Positions 11,350-19,971 are shown, counted from the first letter of the stretch. The stretch is DNA of 64,000 bases from Pseudomonas yangonensis (GCF_009932725.1 NZ_BLJU01000001.1:282081-346080); one strand, 5' to 3'. Numbers and translations: made by a program. Notes: a model not told the origin generated them from the letters alone.

Positions 11350-13245
11350 ATGAGTCACCAGTCTGATTTGATCAGCGAGGACATCCTCGCCTACCTGGCC
11401 CAGCACGAACGCAAGGAGCTGCTGCGCTTCCTCACCTGCGGCAACGTCGACGACGGCAAGAGCACCCTGATCGGGCGCCTGCTGCACGACTCCAAGATGA
11501 TTTACGAAGATCACCTGGAAGCCATCACCAAGGATTCCAAGAAGGTCGGCACCACCGGCGATGATATCGATCTGGCACTGCTGGTCGACGGCCTGCAGGC
11601 CGAGCGCGAGCAGGGCATCACCATCGACGTGGCCTACCGCTACTTCAGCACCGCCAAGCGCAAGTTCATCATCGCCGACACCCCCGGCCATGAGCAGTAC
11701 ACCCGCAACATGGCCACCGGCGCATCCACCTGCGACCTGGCGATCATCCTGATCGACGCCCGTTACGGTGTGCAGACCCAGACCAAGCGCCACAGCTTCA
11801 TCGCCTCGCTGCTGGGTATCAAGCATATCGTCGTCGCGGTCAACAAGATGGACCTCAAGGACTTCGATCAGGGTGTGTTCGAGCAGATCAAGGCCGACTA
11901 CCTGGCCTTCGCCGACAAGATCAGCCTGCGCCCGACCACCCTCGAGTTCGTGCCGATGTCGGCGCTCAAGGGCGACAACGTGGTCAACAAGTCCGAGCGC
12001 TCGCCCTGGTACACCGGGCAGTCGCTGATGGAGATTCTCGAGACCGTGGAGGTGGCGGGCGATCGCAACTTCGACGACCTGCGTTTCCCGGTGCAGCACG
12101 TCAACCGCCCCAACCTGAACTTCCGTGGTTTCGCCGGTACCCTGGCCAGCGGCATCGTGCGCAAGGGCGACGAGGTGATGGCGCTGCCTTCGGGCAAGAC
12201 CAGCAAGGTCAAGTCCATCGTCACCTTCGAGGGCGAGTTGGAGCATGCCGGCCCGGGCCAGGCCATCACCCTGACCCTGGAAGACGAGATCGATGTGTCG
12301 CGCGGCGACATGCTGGTGCATGCCGATAATCGTCCGCAGGTGACCGACGGCTTCGAGGCCATGCTGGTGTGGATGGGCGAAGAGCCGATGCTGCCGGGCA
12401 AGAAATACGACATCAAACGTGCGACCAGCTATGTACCGGGCTCGATCCCGAGCATCGTGCACCGTATCGACGTGAACACCCTGGAGCAGGGTGCGGCCAG
12501 CGAGCTGAAACTCAACGAGATCGGCCGGGTCAAGATCGCCTTGGATGCGCCGATTGCGCTGGATGGCTACGAGTACAACCGCACCACCGGTGCCTTTATC
12601 GTCATCGACCGCCTGACCAATGGCACCGTCGGCGCTGGCATGATCATCGCCGACCCGGTCGCTCATGGCGGCGGTCAGCATGGTCGTCTGGCCCACGTGT
12701 CGACCGAGGAGCGTGCTTCGCGCTTTGGTCAGCAGCCGGCCACCGTGCTGTTCAGCGGCCTGTCCGGCGCCGGCAAGAGCACCCTGGCCTATGCCGTGGA
12801 GCGCAAGCTGTTCGATATGGGCCGTGCGGTATACGTGCTCGACGGGCAGAACCTGCGCCATGACCTGAACAAGGGCCTGCCGCAGGACCGCGCCGGCCGC
12901 GCCGAGAACTGGCGCCGCGCCGCGCATGTGGCGCGCCAGTTCAACGAAGCCGGGCTGATCGCCCTGGCCGCCTTCGTCGCCCCGGATGCCGAAGGTCGTG
13001 AACAGGCCAAGGCGCTGATCGGCAGTGAGCGCCTGGTCACCGTCTACGTCCAGGCTTCGCCGCAGATCTGCGCCGAGCGCGACCCGCAGGGGCTGTATGC
13101 TGCCGGTGGCGACAATATTCCCGGCGAAGGCTTCCCCTACGACGTGCCGCTGGATGCCGATCTGGTGATCGACACCCAGACGCAGTCGGTCGAGGAGGGC
13201 GTCAAGGCGGTGCTGGATCTGCTGCGTAGCCGCGGCGCGATCTAA
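11350..13245 (+). CDS. cysNC: Bifunctional sulfate adenylyltransferase GTPase subunit / APS kinase
   Basis: A 631-residue fusion. The N-terminal part (about 1-440) is the CysN EF-Tu-like GTPase: P-loop GNVDDGKST, the switch segment [23 protein letters not shown] and NKMD. The C-terminal part (about 450-631) is a CysC-type APS kinase with P-loop GLSGAGKST near residue 470 and [13 protein letters not shown]. Together with CysD it converts sulfate to APS and then to PAPS, the input for assimilation and sulfation. The fusion is typical of Pseudomonas; enterobacteria have separate genes. A terminator follows at 13261. Confidence 0.97.
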   Translation: MSHQSDLISEDILAYLAQHERKELLRFLTCGNVDDGKSTLIGRLLHDSKMIYEDHLEAITKDSKKVGTTGDDIDLALLVDGLQAEREQGITIDVAYRYFSTAKRKFIIADTPGHEQYTRNMATGASTCDLAIILIDARYGVQTQTKRHSFIASLLGIKHIVVAVNKMDLKDFDQGVFEQIKADYLAFADKISLRPTTLEFVPMSALKGDNVVNKSERSPWYTGQSLMEILETVEVAGDRNFDDLRFPVQHVNRPNLNFRGFAGTLASGIVRKGDEVMALPSGKTSKVKSIVTFEGELEHAGPGQAITLTLEDEIDVSRGDMLVHADNRPQVTDGFEAMLVWMGEEPMLPGKKYDIKRATSYVPGSIPSIVHRIDVNTLEQGAASELKLNEIGRVKIALDAPIALDGYEYNRTTGAFIVIDRLTNGTVGAGMIIADPVAHGGGQHGRLAHVSTEERASRFGQQPATVLFSGLSGAGKSTLAYAVERKLFDMGRAVYVLDGQNLRHDLNKGLPQDRAGRAENWRRAAHVARQFNEAGLIALAAFVAPDAEGREQAKALIGSERLVTVYVQASPQICAERDPQGLYAAGGDNIPGEGFPYDVPLDADLVIDTQTQSVEEGVKAVLDLLRSRGAI

Positions 13246-13260
13246 ATACGCGCATTGCAA

Positions 13261-13290
13261 CGAGCCCCGCCTAGTAGCGGGGCTCGTCGT
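13261..13290 (+). terminator. cysNC terminator
   Basis: A perfect 10-bp stem CGAGCCCCGC/GCGGGGCTCG with a 6-base loop is followed by a short T-rich tail, 15 bases after the cysNC stop. Confidence 0.8.
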
Positions 13291-13308
13291 TTGTGGGGGT
13301 TGCCTTTT

Positions 13309-13368
13309 GTAGGAGCGACTTCATTCGCGATCTGGGCTCACGATGATCGCGAATGAATTCGCTCCTAC
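13309..13368. repeat. REP-like palindromic element
   Basis: It begins GTAGGAGCGA...TTCATTCGCGA and ends TCGCGAATGAAtTCGCTCCTAC as near-perfect inverted arms. This matches the well-known GTAGGAGCG-type REP sequences of Pseudomonas and the copies at 32407 and 58606. Confidence 0.85.
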
Positions 13369-13391
13369 CGTCCGCGTAGCTCGCATCCGCG

Positions 13392-13410
13392 CCCAATAAA
13401 AAGCCCCGCA
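13392..13410. repeat. 19-bp direct repeat, copy 1 (orphan terminator arm)
   Basis: CCCAATAAAAAGCCCCGCA occurs here and, identically, at 13596-13614. The second copy is the working left arm of the zapG terminator. In this copy the pairing right arm is lost. Confidence 0.85.
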
Positions 13411-13451
13411 ATGACGGTAATGCTGGTCACTTAAGGTTGCACACGTTTGGC

Positions 13452-13572
13452 TCCCCTCTACCATTTATGGGAGAGGGGCTGGGGGAGAGGGCAGGAGACA
13501 CCGCAAAACTGCCAGTTCCCCCCCTCTCCGAACGCGGCCCGCCCTAACCCTCTCCCCGGAGGGGCGAGGGGA
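13452..13572. repeat. 121-bp palindromic GC-rich element
   Basis: The ends are TCCCCTC and GAGGGGA, and the inner parts (GGGAGAGGGGCTGGGGGAGA at 13470 and the CCCTAACCCTCTCCCC region around 13541) are roughly complementary, so the element can fold on itself. Similar GAGGGGCTGGGG-type repeats are common in intergenic regions of gammaproteobacteria. It carries no gene and probably behaves as a non-autonomous mobile or REP-like sequence. Confidence 0.6.
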
Positions 13573-13595
13573 CTGATCGAGCTCGACCGCTCCTA

Positions 13596-13614
13596 CCCAA
13601 TAAAAAGCCCCGCA
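13596..13614. repeat. 19-bp direct repeat, copy 2 (functional terminator arm)
   Basis: Identical to 13392-13410. Here it continues into the pairing arm GCGGGGCT and so forms the zapG terminator. Confidence 0.85.
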
Positions 13615-13626
13615 CTGGCGGGGCTC
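13602..13626 (-). terminator. Terminator of zapG/yhcB
   Basis: On the minus strand the stem AGCCCCGC/GCGGGGCT is followed by a T-run (AAAAA on the plus strand), 20 bases after the zapG stop. Confidence 0.8.
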
Positions 13627-13645
13627 GGTGTTTCTGGCTGATGGG

Positions 13646-14077
13646 TTACTTCTTCAACCCGTAGCTCTCGTCCAGCATGCCGGGACCGTCGCTCTTCGGC
13701 GCATAGTCCTTGGGCATTTCGTAGTTCTTCGGCGGGGTCAGGCGCTCGCGCTTCTCGCCGGCTTCGGTGCTGTTCAGGGTCGCCAGCAGACGCTGACGGG
13801 TCAGCTCGTCCAGAGCCAGGCGGTTGGCGCCGTCGGACAGATGCTCCTGCACGTCCTGGTAGCTCTGGGTGAGCTTTTTCACCAGGCTGGCGGTGGTGTT
13901 GAAGTGGGTGACCACTTCATTCTGGTAGGCCTCGAAGCGCGCCTGCATTTCATCCATCTGCCGCTGCGTACGGCCCGGTGCAGCATTGGGGGCCAGGCGG
14001 GCGAGCACAAAGCCCACGGCGATGCCGACCACCAGGGTCAGAGCGGGTATCAACCAGGCTGTAACGGTCTGTTCCAC
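13646..14077 (-). CDS. zapG: YhcB/ZapG family (DUF1043) envelope and division protein
   Basis: A 143-residue protein with one N-terminal membrane helix (about residues 7-26, LIPALTLVVGIAVGFVLARL) followed by a long coiled coil with the family pattern QMDEMQARFEAYQNEVVTHFNTTASLVKKLTQSYQ, given as a landmark, and a low-complexity tail. YhcB (ZapG) in enterobacteria links division, cell width and envelope synthesis. The start is GTG at 14077 with GAGAGGAAGG upstream. It is single, reverse-oriented, and has a repeat element on each side. Confidence 0.88.
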   Translation of the reverse strand: MEQTVTAWLIPALTLVVGIAVGFVLARLAPNAAPGRTQRQMDEMQARFEAYQNEVVTHFNTTASLVKKLTQSYQDVQEHLSDGANRLALDELTRQRLLATLNSTEAGEKRERLTPPKNYEMPKDYAPKSDGPGMLDESYGLKK

Positions 14078-14141
14078 GAGTCCTTCCTCTCAAAACGGCT
14101 TTGCTTTACGTTAGCGGCTTGAGCCTGTGCTGTATACGACC

Positions 14142-14281
14142 AGAACCTGCTCAGAGTCTACTGTGCGTCGGCACTGCTGCGTTAAAAACAGGTTCGGAAT
14201 GCTCGTGTACAACAGTACACTCCGCTTCCTCTCCTGTTTTCGCCTTGCATTGCGCGAGCGCTCGAGGCGCTGAACAGGTTC
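14142..14281. repeat. ~140-bp palindromic element, copy A
   Basis: The left end AGAACCTGCTCAG (14142-) and right end CTGAACAGGTTC (14270-14281) are inverted. The interior aligns over its whole length with the reverse complement of copy B at 14972-15113 (shared blocks include GTGCGTCGGC/GCGCGTCGGC, CTGCTGCGTT/ATGCTGCGTT and TTTCGCCTTGC). It has no gene. It lies between zapG and the hydrolase gene and is more diverged than copy B. Confidence 0.8.
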
Positions 14282-14339
14282 ATTTGCCGCACAGGCAGTT
14301 TGCTAGACGAGTCGACCCGTTGCGGGGTCACGGAGTTCA

Positions 14340-14972
14340 GTGTTGCTCAGTCGCGAAACCCCTCTTTTCATCCAGGGCCCGGTGGGCCAACTCGAAGCCC
14401 TTCTGCTGGAGGTGGCGGACGCCCGAGGTGTGGCGCTGGTCTGTCATCCCAACCCCGTGCAGGGTGGCACCATGCTCAACAAGGTGGTGTCCACGTTGCA
14501 GCGTACCGCGCGTGACTGCGGATATCACACATTGCGTTTCAATTATCGCGGTGTTGGCGCCAGTGCCGGCAGCCACGATATGGGGACCGGCGAAGTGGAC
14601 GACGCCGAGGCCGTTGCCGCCTGGCTGCAGGAAGAGTATCCGAATCTGCCCGTTACGCTGTTGGGCTTTTCCTTTGGCGGCTTCGTGGCAGCCGCGCTGG
14701 GTGCTCGTCTTGAAGCGCAAGGCCGAGTGCCGAGCAAGCTGTTCATGGTCGCTCCCGCCGTACACCGGCTGACGGCCGATACACCGCCCGCCAGCCAGTG
14801 CCCGCTGGTGGTGATCCAGCCTGACGCTGACGAGGTGGTCGAGCCGCAGGCGGTCTACGACTGGTCGGCCAACCTCGGGCGTGCCCATGAACTGTTGAAA
14901 GTGGCAGAATGCGGTCACTTTTTTCACGGCAAGCTGACGGATCTGAAGGATCTGCTGTTGCCTCGCCTGTAA
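14340..14972 (+). CDS. Alpha/beta hydrolase, small dienelactone-hydrolase-like
   Basis: A 210-residue alpha/beta hydrolase of the COG2945 type. The nucleophile elbow is GFSFGG with Ser111; candidate acid and base residues are the aspartate in VIQPDADEVV and the histidine in CGHFFHG. The oxyanion-hole region HPNPVQGGTMLNKVV near residues 36-50 matches the family. No signal peptide is seen. The substrate is unknown. The start is GTG 14340, or TTG 14343 which has better spacing from GGAG. The gene is flanked on both sides by related palindromic elements, and its stop codon TAA overlaps the first base of copy B. Confidence 0.88.
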   Translation: MLLSRETPLFIQGPVGQLEALLLEVADARGVALVCHPNPVQGGTMLNKVVSTLQRTARDCGYHTLRFNYRGVGASAGSHDMGTGEVDDAEAVAAWLQEEYPNLPVTLLGFSFGGFVAAALGARLEAQGRVPSKLFMVAPAVHRLTADTPPASQCPLVVIQPDADEVVEPQAVYDWSANLGRAHELLKVAECGHFFHGKLTDLKDLLLPRL

Positions 14973-15113
14973 GAACCTGTTCACGATCTCGCGAGCTAGA
15001 GCCAGGCAAGGCGAAACCAGGCGAAAAAGCGCAGTTTACTAGTCGTAAATGAGCATTTTGAGGCTGGTTTCAACGCAGCATGGCCGACGCGCAGCAGATC
15101 GTGAACAGGTTCT
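14972..15113. repeat. 142-bp palindromic element, copy B, perfect 18-bp terminal inverted repeats
   Basis: The left end AGAACCTGTTCACGATCT (14972-14989) is the exact reverse complement of the right end at 15096-15113. The interior aligns with copy A in the opposite orientation. The element has the size and structure of a MITE (short non-autonomous transposable element). It starts at the last base of the hydrolase stop codon and ends 30 bases before trpS. Confidence 0.85.
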
Positions 15114-15143
15114 AAGTCTTTCAGCCATTGATAAGCGAACGTC

Positions 15144-16490
15144 ATGACCACCCGTATCCTCACCGGTATCACCACCACCGGCACGCCGCACCTGGGCAAC
15201 TATGCCGGCGCCATTCGTCCGGCCATCGCTGCCAGTCGCGATCCGCAGATGGACTCCTTCTACTTTCTCGCCGACTACCACGCACTGATCAAGTGCGACG
15301 ACCCGGCGCGCATTCAGCGCTCGCGTCTGGAGATCGCCGCGACCTGGCTGGCCCTGGGCCTGGATACCGACAAGGCGACCTTCTACCGCCAGTCCGACAT
15401 TCCCGAAATTCCCGAGCTGTGCTGGCTGCTGACCTGCGTCGCCGGCAAGGGCCTGCTCAACCGCGCCCACGCCTACAAGGCTTCGGTGGACAAGAACGTC
15501 GAAGCCGGTGAAGACCCGGATGCCGGCGTGACCATGGGCCTGTTCAGCTACCCGGTGCTGATGGCGGCGGACATCCTGATGTTCAACGCGCAGAAGGTGC
15601 CGGTCGGTCGTGATCAGATCCAGCACGTGGAAATGGCTCGCGACATCGGCCAGCGTTTCAACCACCTGTTCGGCAAGGGCAAGGACCTGTTCGTGCTGCC
15701 CGAGGTGGTGATCGAGGAGGAAGTGGCGACGCTGCCAGGCCTCGATGGACGCAAGATGAGCAAGAGCTACGACAACACCATCCCGCTGTTCGGCACCGCC
15801 AAGCAGCTCAAGGACGCCGTGGCGCGCATCGTCACCGACTCCAGGCTGCCGGGGGAACCCAAGGACGCCGAAGGTTCGCACCTGTTCACCTTGTACCAGG
15901 CCTTCGCCAGCCAGTCGCAACAGGCCGAGTTCCGTGCCGACCTGGAGGGCGGACTGGCCTGGGGCGAGGCGAAGAATCGCCTGTATCAGTTGCTCGAAGA
16001 CACCCTGGGCGAGGCGCGCGAGCGCTACAACGCGCTGATCGCCAAGCCGGCCGATCTGGAAGACATTCTCCTCGCGGGCGCCGCCAAGGCGCGCAGGATC
16101 GCCACCCCGTTCCTCGGTGAACTGCGTGAGGCGGTCGGCCTGCGCTCGTTCCGTGAGCAGGTGCAGGTGACAGCCGGCGAGAAGAAGAAAGCCAGCAAGA
16201 GCGCGCGCTTCGTCAGCTTCCGTGATGACGACGGCAGCTTCCGCTTCCGTCTGCTGGATGCCGATGGCGAGCAACTGCTCCTGTCGAGATCCTTCGCCGA
16301 TGGCAAGTCGGCGGGTATGGTCAACAAACGCCTGCAATCCGGCGAAGCGCTGGACGTGCGTGCCGAAGGTCTGGGGTTCTCGGTGTGGATCGACGGCGAG
16401 AACGTGGCCAGCAGCCCCGAATTCGCCGATGGTCAGGCCGTGGAAGCCGCCATCGCCCGCCTGCGTGAGGCATTGGCCCCGCAGGAGTGA
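15144..16490 (+). CDS. trpS: Tryptophanyl-tRNA synthetase with C-terminal extension
   Basis: A class I aminoacyl-tRNA synthetase that charges tRNA-Trp. The HIGH-like motif [12 protein letters not shown] is at about residues 11-22 and the KMSKS loop ([11 protein letters not shown]) at about 205-215. At 448 residues it is about 110 longer than the usual bacterial enzyme (about 330-350). The extra C-terminal part (about 342-448) contains [21 protein letters not shown] followed by a second similar half, and resembles the YegP/DUF1508 fold. This longer form is, to my knowledge, shared across Pseudomonas. A terminator follows 45 bases downstream. Confidence 0.96.
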   Translation: MTTRILTGITTTGTPHLGNYAGAIRPAIAASRDPQMDSFYFLADYHALIKCDDPARIQRSRLEIAATWLALGLDTDKATFYRQSDIPEIPELCWLLTCVAGKGLLNRAHAYKASVDKNVEAGEDPDAGVTMGLFSYPVLMAADILMFNAQKVPVGRDQIQHVEMARDIGQRFNHLFGKGKDLFVLPEVVIEEEVATLPGLDGRKMSKSYDNTIPLFGTAKQLKDAVARIVTDSRLPGEPKDAEGSHLFTLYQAFASQSQQAEFRADLEGGLAWGEAKNRLYQLLEDTLGEARERYNALIAKPADLEDILLAGAAKARRIATPFLGELREAVGLRSFREQVQVTAGEKKKASKSARFVSFRDDDGSFRFRLLDADGEQLLLSRSFADGKSAGMVNKRLQSGEALDVRAEGLGFSVWIDGENVASSPEFADGQAVEAAIARLREALAPQE

Positions 16491-16534
16491 AGTAGCCCGA
16501 ATTGCATCCGGGCTACGGCCATGATTGCCAACAA

Positions 16535-16568
16535 ACGGGGGCGTCGCTAAAGTGACGCCCCCGTTTTT
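16535..16568 (+). terminator. trpS terminator
   Basis: A perfect 11-bp stem ACGGGGGCGTC/GACGCCCCCGT with an 8-base loop and a TTTTT tail. Confidence 0.93.
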
Positions 16569-16588
16569 ACTTGCCCGGCTAACGAATC

Positions 16589-17683
16589 ATGACCCCCTTA
16601 GAGCGTTATCAGGCCGACCTCAAGCGGCCCGACTTCTTCCATGATGCGGCCCAGGAAAATGCCGTCCGCCACCTGCAGCGTCTGTACGACGATCTGATCG
16701 CGCGCGACCAGGGCAAGTCCGGGCTGATGGGCAAGCTGTTCGGCAAGAAGCCGCAAGGGCCGGTCAAGGGCCTGTACTTCTGGGGTGGCGTCGGGCGCGG
16801 CAAGACCTATCTGGTCGACACCTTCTTCGATGCGCTGCCGTTCGAGCAGAAGATGCGCACCCACTTCCACCGCTTCATGAAGCGTGTGCACGAGGAAATG
16901 AAGACCCTCAAGGGCGAGAAGAATCCGCTGACCATCATCGGCAAGCGCTTCGCCGACGAGGCGCGGGTGATCTGCTTCGACGAGTTCTTCGTCAGCGATA
17001 TCACCGATGCCATGATCCTCGCCACGCTGCTCGAAGAACTGTTCAAGAACGGTGTGTCGCTGGTCGCCACCTCCAACATCGTGCCGGACGGCCTGTACAA
17101 GGACGGCCTGCAGCGTGCGCGTTTCCTGCCGGCCATCGCCCTGCTCAAGGAGCACACCGATATCGTCAACGTCGACAGCGGCGTCGACTATCGCCTGCGT
17201 GCGCTGGAGCAGGCCGAGCTGTTCCATTTCCCGCTCGGGCCGTCCACGGAAGAGAGCCTGCGCAAGAGCTTCCAGAGTCTGCTGCCGGACTGCACCCATA
17301 TGGTGGAGAACGAGGCGCTGATGATCGAGAACCGCGCGATCAATGCCGTGCGCGTGTGCGAAGACGTGGCCTGGTTCGAATTCCGCGAACTCTGCGATGG
17401 CCCGCGTAGCCAGAACGACTACATCGAGCTTGGCAAGATCTTCCACGCGGTGATCCTGGCCAACGTCGAGCAGATGGGCGTAGCCAAGGACGACATGGCG
17501 CGGCGCTTCATCAATCTGGTGGACGAGTTCTACGACCGCAACGTCAAGCTGATCATCTCTGCCGAGGTGGAGCTCAAGGATCTCTATACCGGCGGCCGTC
17601 TGAGCTTCGAGTTCCAGCGTACGCTAAGTCGTCTGCTGGAGATGCAATCGCACGAGTTCCTCTCGCGCCCACACCGGCCCTGA
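16589..17683 (+). CDS. zapE: ZapE, cell-division ATPase (AFG1 family)
   Basis: A 364-residue AFG1-like P-loop ATPase. Walker A is GGVGRGKT at residues 66-73 and Walker B is VICFDEFFVSD at about 125-135; the sensor segment VATSNIVPDGLYKDGLQRARFLPAI follows, given as a landmark. In E. coli ZapE joins the divisome late and is needed for Z-ring stability under low oxygen or heat. The length and start fit the family. It is single, between two terminators. Confidence 0.94.
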   Translation: MTPLERYQADLKRPDFFHDAAQENAVRHLQRLYDDLIARDQGKSGLMGKLFGKKPQGPVKGLYFWGGVGRGKTYLVDTFFDALPFEQKMRTHFHRFMKRVHEEMKTLKGEKNPLTIIGKRFADEARVICFDEFFVSDITDAMILATLLEELFKNGVSLVATSNIVPDGLYKDGLQRARFLPAIALLKEHTDIVNVDSGVDYRLRALEQAELFHFPLGPSTEESLRKSFQSLLPDCTHMVENEALMIENRAINAVRVCEDVAWFEFRELCDGPRSQNDYIELGKIFHAVILANVEQMGVAKDDMARRFINLVDEFYDRNVKLIISAEVELKDLYTGGRLSFEFQRTLSRLLEMQSHEFLSRPHRP

Positions 17684-17697
17684 GGTTCAGCGATACG

Positions 17698-17727
17698 AAA
17701 AAGGCGACTCACAAGGTCGCCTTTTTC
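17698..17727. terminator. Bidirectional terminator
   Basis: AAAAAGGCGAC/GTCGCCTTTTT stem with A- and T-runs on either side, between convergent zapE and the periplasmic repeat protein gene. Confidence 0.9.
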
Positions 17728-17759
17728 GTTGATGGACGGTTGGTTGCGTCCAGTGGCGT

Positions 17760-18722
17760 TCAGTTCTTCGCCAGCTTCTGCTGATACTGGGTCAGCAGCT
17801 TCTGCGCGTGGGCCACTTCCAGGGCCTCCATGGCGCTGATCGGCTTGATCGCCACGGCGCGCTCGAGGTGCTCGATGACCTTCTGTTCTTCATCGTCGCC
17901 ATACACGTAGGTCAGTGCGTTGGCGTATTCGTAGTGGCCGATGGGCAGGTCGTCGCGAGCCTGGAAGCTGCGTTGAAAGTAGCTTTCCATCTTGTCGGCG
18001 CTAACGCCGTAAGTCATCTTGCCCACCAGCTTGCCGACCTTGCGGATCACGCCGGCTTCGTATCCGCCGTACAGCGCCAGGGCGAACGGCTGCCTGGGCT
18101 GCTTGGCGAGCAGGGCGTCCAGCTCCTGGGGAATCTGCGAGGTGTAGCCGCGCTTGAGCACCACCGGCACGGAGAGCTCCTCGCCAAGGCGCGCCTTGGC
18201 ATAGACGCGGCCGAACTGGGCGACGGCATCGGCTTGCACCAGATCGCCGGCCTCGTCGGTGTAGGCGATCACTTCCTCCAGCAGGCGATGTTTCTCGGCC
18301 TGGTCCGGCACCAGGAACATGGCGTAGACGACCTGGGCGAACATCGCCGGTATCTGTCCGCCGATGCCCAGCGCCATGCCCTGTTCCTTGGCCTGGGCGA
18401 AATCACCGCGGAACATCAGGCGCCAGACTTCCTGCAGTTTCTGCGCATAGGCCTCGGCTTCTTCCGGTTTGCCGCTAAAGCCGGTGCCGGCGGCCACGGT
18501 CTTTTCCAGGGCCTGTGGATGCTGGGTGGCCATGTTCAGCACCCAGTCGGCGTCGGGGAAGGGGTAATCGCCGAAGCCGCGGGTCAGTTGCGGCCAGGCC
18601 TGGCGCAGCTTGTCGCCGCTGTAATCGTAGGCGCTCTGGTCGAGCGGGAAGGATTTCCAGTTATCGGCCGCCGCAGCGCTGAGGCTGCAGGTGGCAAGCA
18701 GGGCAATCAATAAACGGCGCAT
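17760..18722 (-). CDS. Periplasmic TPR-like protein of unknown function
   Basis: A 320-residue protein with a clear Sec signal peptide (MRRLLIALLATCSLSAAAA). The rest is helical with tetratricopeptide-like pairs, for example GHYEYANALTYVYGDDEEQKVIEHLERAVAIKP near the C-terminus, given as a landmark. A conserved homologue lies at the same position in other pseudomonads as far as I recall, but no function is known to me. ATG 18722 was chosen over an upstream ATG because the signal peptide begins there; the Shine-Dalgarno is weak. Single-gene unit. Confidence 0.8.
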   Translation of the reverse strand: MRRLLIALLATCSLSAAAADNWKSFPLDQSAYDYSGDKLRQAWPQLTRGFGDYPFPDADWVLNMATQHPQALEKTVAAGTGFSGKPEEAEAYAQKLQEVWRLMFRGDFAQAKEQGMALGIGGQIPAMFAQVVYAMFLVPDQAEKHRLLEEVIAYTDEAGDLVQADAVAQFGRVYAKARLGEELSVPVVLKRGYTSQIPQELDALLAKQPRQPFALALYGGYEAGVIRKVGKLVGKMTYGVSADKMESYFQRSFQARDDLPIGHYEYANALTYVYGDDEEQKVIEHLERAVAIKPISAMEALEVAHAQKLLTQYQQKLAKN

Positions 18723-18832
18723 GGCGGTGAACCTGTTGTTGTTATGTTCACCGTCGATCATAGGGCGCTGCTGCGGGGCGCCAACCTAACCAAGGGTGGG
18801 CTGGCGCTTTGCCGCCCTATGGTTTGAGGTCC

Positions 18833-19837
18833 TCAGTTCTGCTGGTCCTTCTGCTGAAATTGCCGGCGATACTGGTTCGGCGACAGCTCGGTATGCTGGC
18901 GGAACAGGCGGGCAAAGAAGCTGGCGTCGTCGTAGCCGACCTCGTAGCTGATGGTCTTGATGCTCTTGCGCGTGGAGGAGAGCAGGCTCTTGGCGGTTTC
19001 GATGCGCAGGCGCTGCAGGTAGTGCAGGGGTTTGTCGCCGGTGGCGCCCTGGAAGCGGCGCATGAAGTTACGAATGCTCATGCCGTGCTCGCGGGCCACG
19101 TCTTCGAAGCGGAACTTGTCGGCGTAGTGCTCCTCCAGCCAATGCTGGATCTGCAGCACGGTGACGTCCTGATGCAGTTTCTGCCCGCCGAAACCGATGC
19201 GCCCCGGCGTATAGCTGCGCTGCACCTCGTAGAGAATGTCGCGTGCCACACCCTGTGCCACGCCTGCGCCGCAGTAACGCTCGATCAGGTAGATGTACAG
19301 ATCGCAGGCCGAGGTGACGCCGCCAGCGCAATACAGGTTGTCGGCATCGGACAGGTGCTTGTCCTGATTGAGCAGAACCTTGGGGAAGCGCTCGGCGAAC
19401 TCGCGGAAGAAGCGCCAGTAGGTGGTTGCTTCCTTGCCGTCGAGCAGGCCGGCTTCGGCCATCCAGAACACCCCGCTGGCCTCCCCGCAGATCGCGGTAC
19501 CGCCGGCATGCTGGAGCCTGAGCCAGTCCAGCACCTGCGGATAACGACGGCTGAGCGCATCGAAGTCGTCCCAGAAGGCCGGCAGGATGATCACGTCGCA
19601 GGTTTCCAGGCCGCCATCGACCGGGACGCGGACGTTGCTGAAGCTTTTCACCGGGTGGCCGTCGGGGCTGACCAGCCGAATCTCGAACGGGGGTTGATCG
19701 CCAAGGCCCTGCTGCCTGGCGTAACGGATGCCGGCCATGTGGAAAAAATCCTTGGCCTGCATGAGGGTGGAAGCGAAAACGCCGTCGGTGGCGAGAATGC
19801 TGACGCGCCGCAAGGCGCCTGACTGATGATTAACCAT
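18833..19837 (-). CDS. GlxA-family transcriptional regulator (DJ-1/PfpI-like + AraC HTH)
   Basis: A 334-residue regulator in two parts. Residues about 10-190 are a DJ-1/PfpI-like (class I glutamine amidotransferase-like) sensing domain with the family segments ILPAFWDD, AICGEASGVFWMAEAGLL and the ATTYWRF region. Residues about 225-325 are an AraC-type double helix-turn-helix ending FARLFRQHTELSPNQYRRQF, given as a landmark. Members sense small metabolites such as choline derivatives or amino acids. It is divergent from the acyl-CoA dehydrogenase gene, its most obvious possible target. No Shine-Dalgarno is evident at ATG 19837. Confidence 0.9.
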   Translation of the reverse strand: MVNHQSGALRRVSILATDGVFASTLMQAKDFFHMAGIRYARQQGLGDQPPFEIRLVSPDGHPVKSFSNVRVPVDGGLETCDVIILPAFWDDFDALSRRYPQVLDWLRLQHAGGTAICGEASGVFWMAEAGLLDGKEATTYWRFFREFAERFPKVLLNQDKHLSDADNLYCAGGVTSACDLYIYLIERYCGAGVAQGVARDILYEVQRSYTPGRIGFGGQKLHQDVTVLQIQHWLEEHYADKFRFEDVAREHGMSIRNFMRRFQGATGDKPLHYLQRLRIETAKSLLSSTRKSIKTISYEVGYDDASFFARLFRQHTELSPNQYRRQFQQKDQQN

Positions 19838-19911
19838 ATGTTGTTTTTATAAAGGCTAAGTGGTCACTAGGCGGCTGGATCGTCTTATTTTTTGGCGCTT
19901 GTGTCCAGTGT

Positions 19912-19927
19912 AAGCAAGCGTTTGCTT
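19912..19927. promoter_or_regulatory. Near-palindromic operator candidate between the regulator and acyl-CoA dehydrogenase genes
   Basis: AAGCAAGCGTTTGCTT has one mismatch from a perfect 16-bp palindrome and lies 45 bases before the dehydrogenase start. It loosely resembles acyl-CoA-responsive TetR-family sites such as PsrA boxes (AAAC-N-GTTT). The link to any regulator is inference. Confidence 0.4.
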
Positions 19928-19971
19928 GGCTAAAGTCGAGCGCTGAACCCTCGATGACCACAGGTAGCGCC

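Larger units (their letters stand above)
13246..13645. other. 400-base gene-free region made of terminators and repeats
   Basis: No credible gene lies here. In order it holds the cysNC terminator (13261-13290), a REP-like palindrome (13309-13368), a first copy of a terminator arm (13392-13410), a 121-bp palindromic GC-rich element (13452-13572) and the terminator of the reverse gene zapG (13602-13626), whose arm repeats the first copy. Each part is listed separately. Confidence 0.85.

Noticed and set aside
14101..14772. A 223-codon forward frame running through palindromic element A into the hydrolase gene
   Set aside because: It is in a different frame from the conserved hydrolase and half of it lies in the repeat element, with no family similarity.
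14142..15113. Composite transposon made of the two palindromic elements
   Set aside because: No transposase is encoded, the gene inside is an ordinary hydrolase that I recall at the same place in relatives, and the two copies have diverged to different degrees. The elements are better described as separate insertions.
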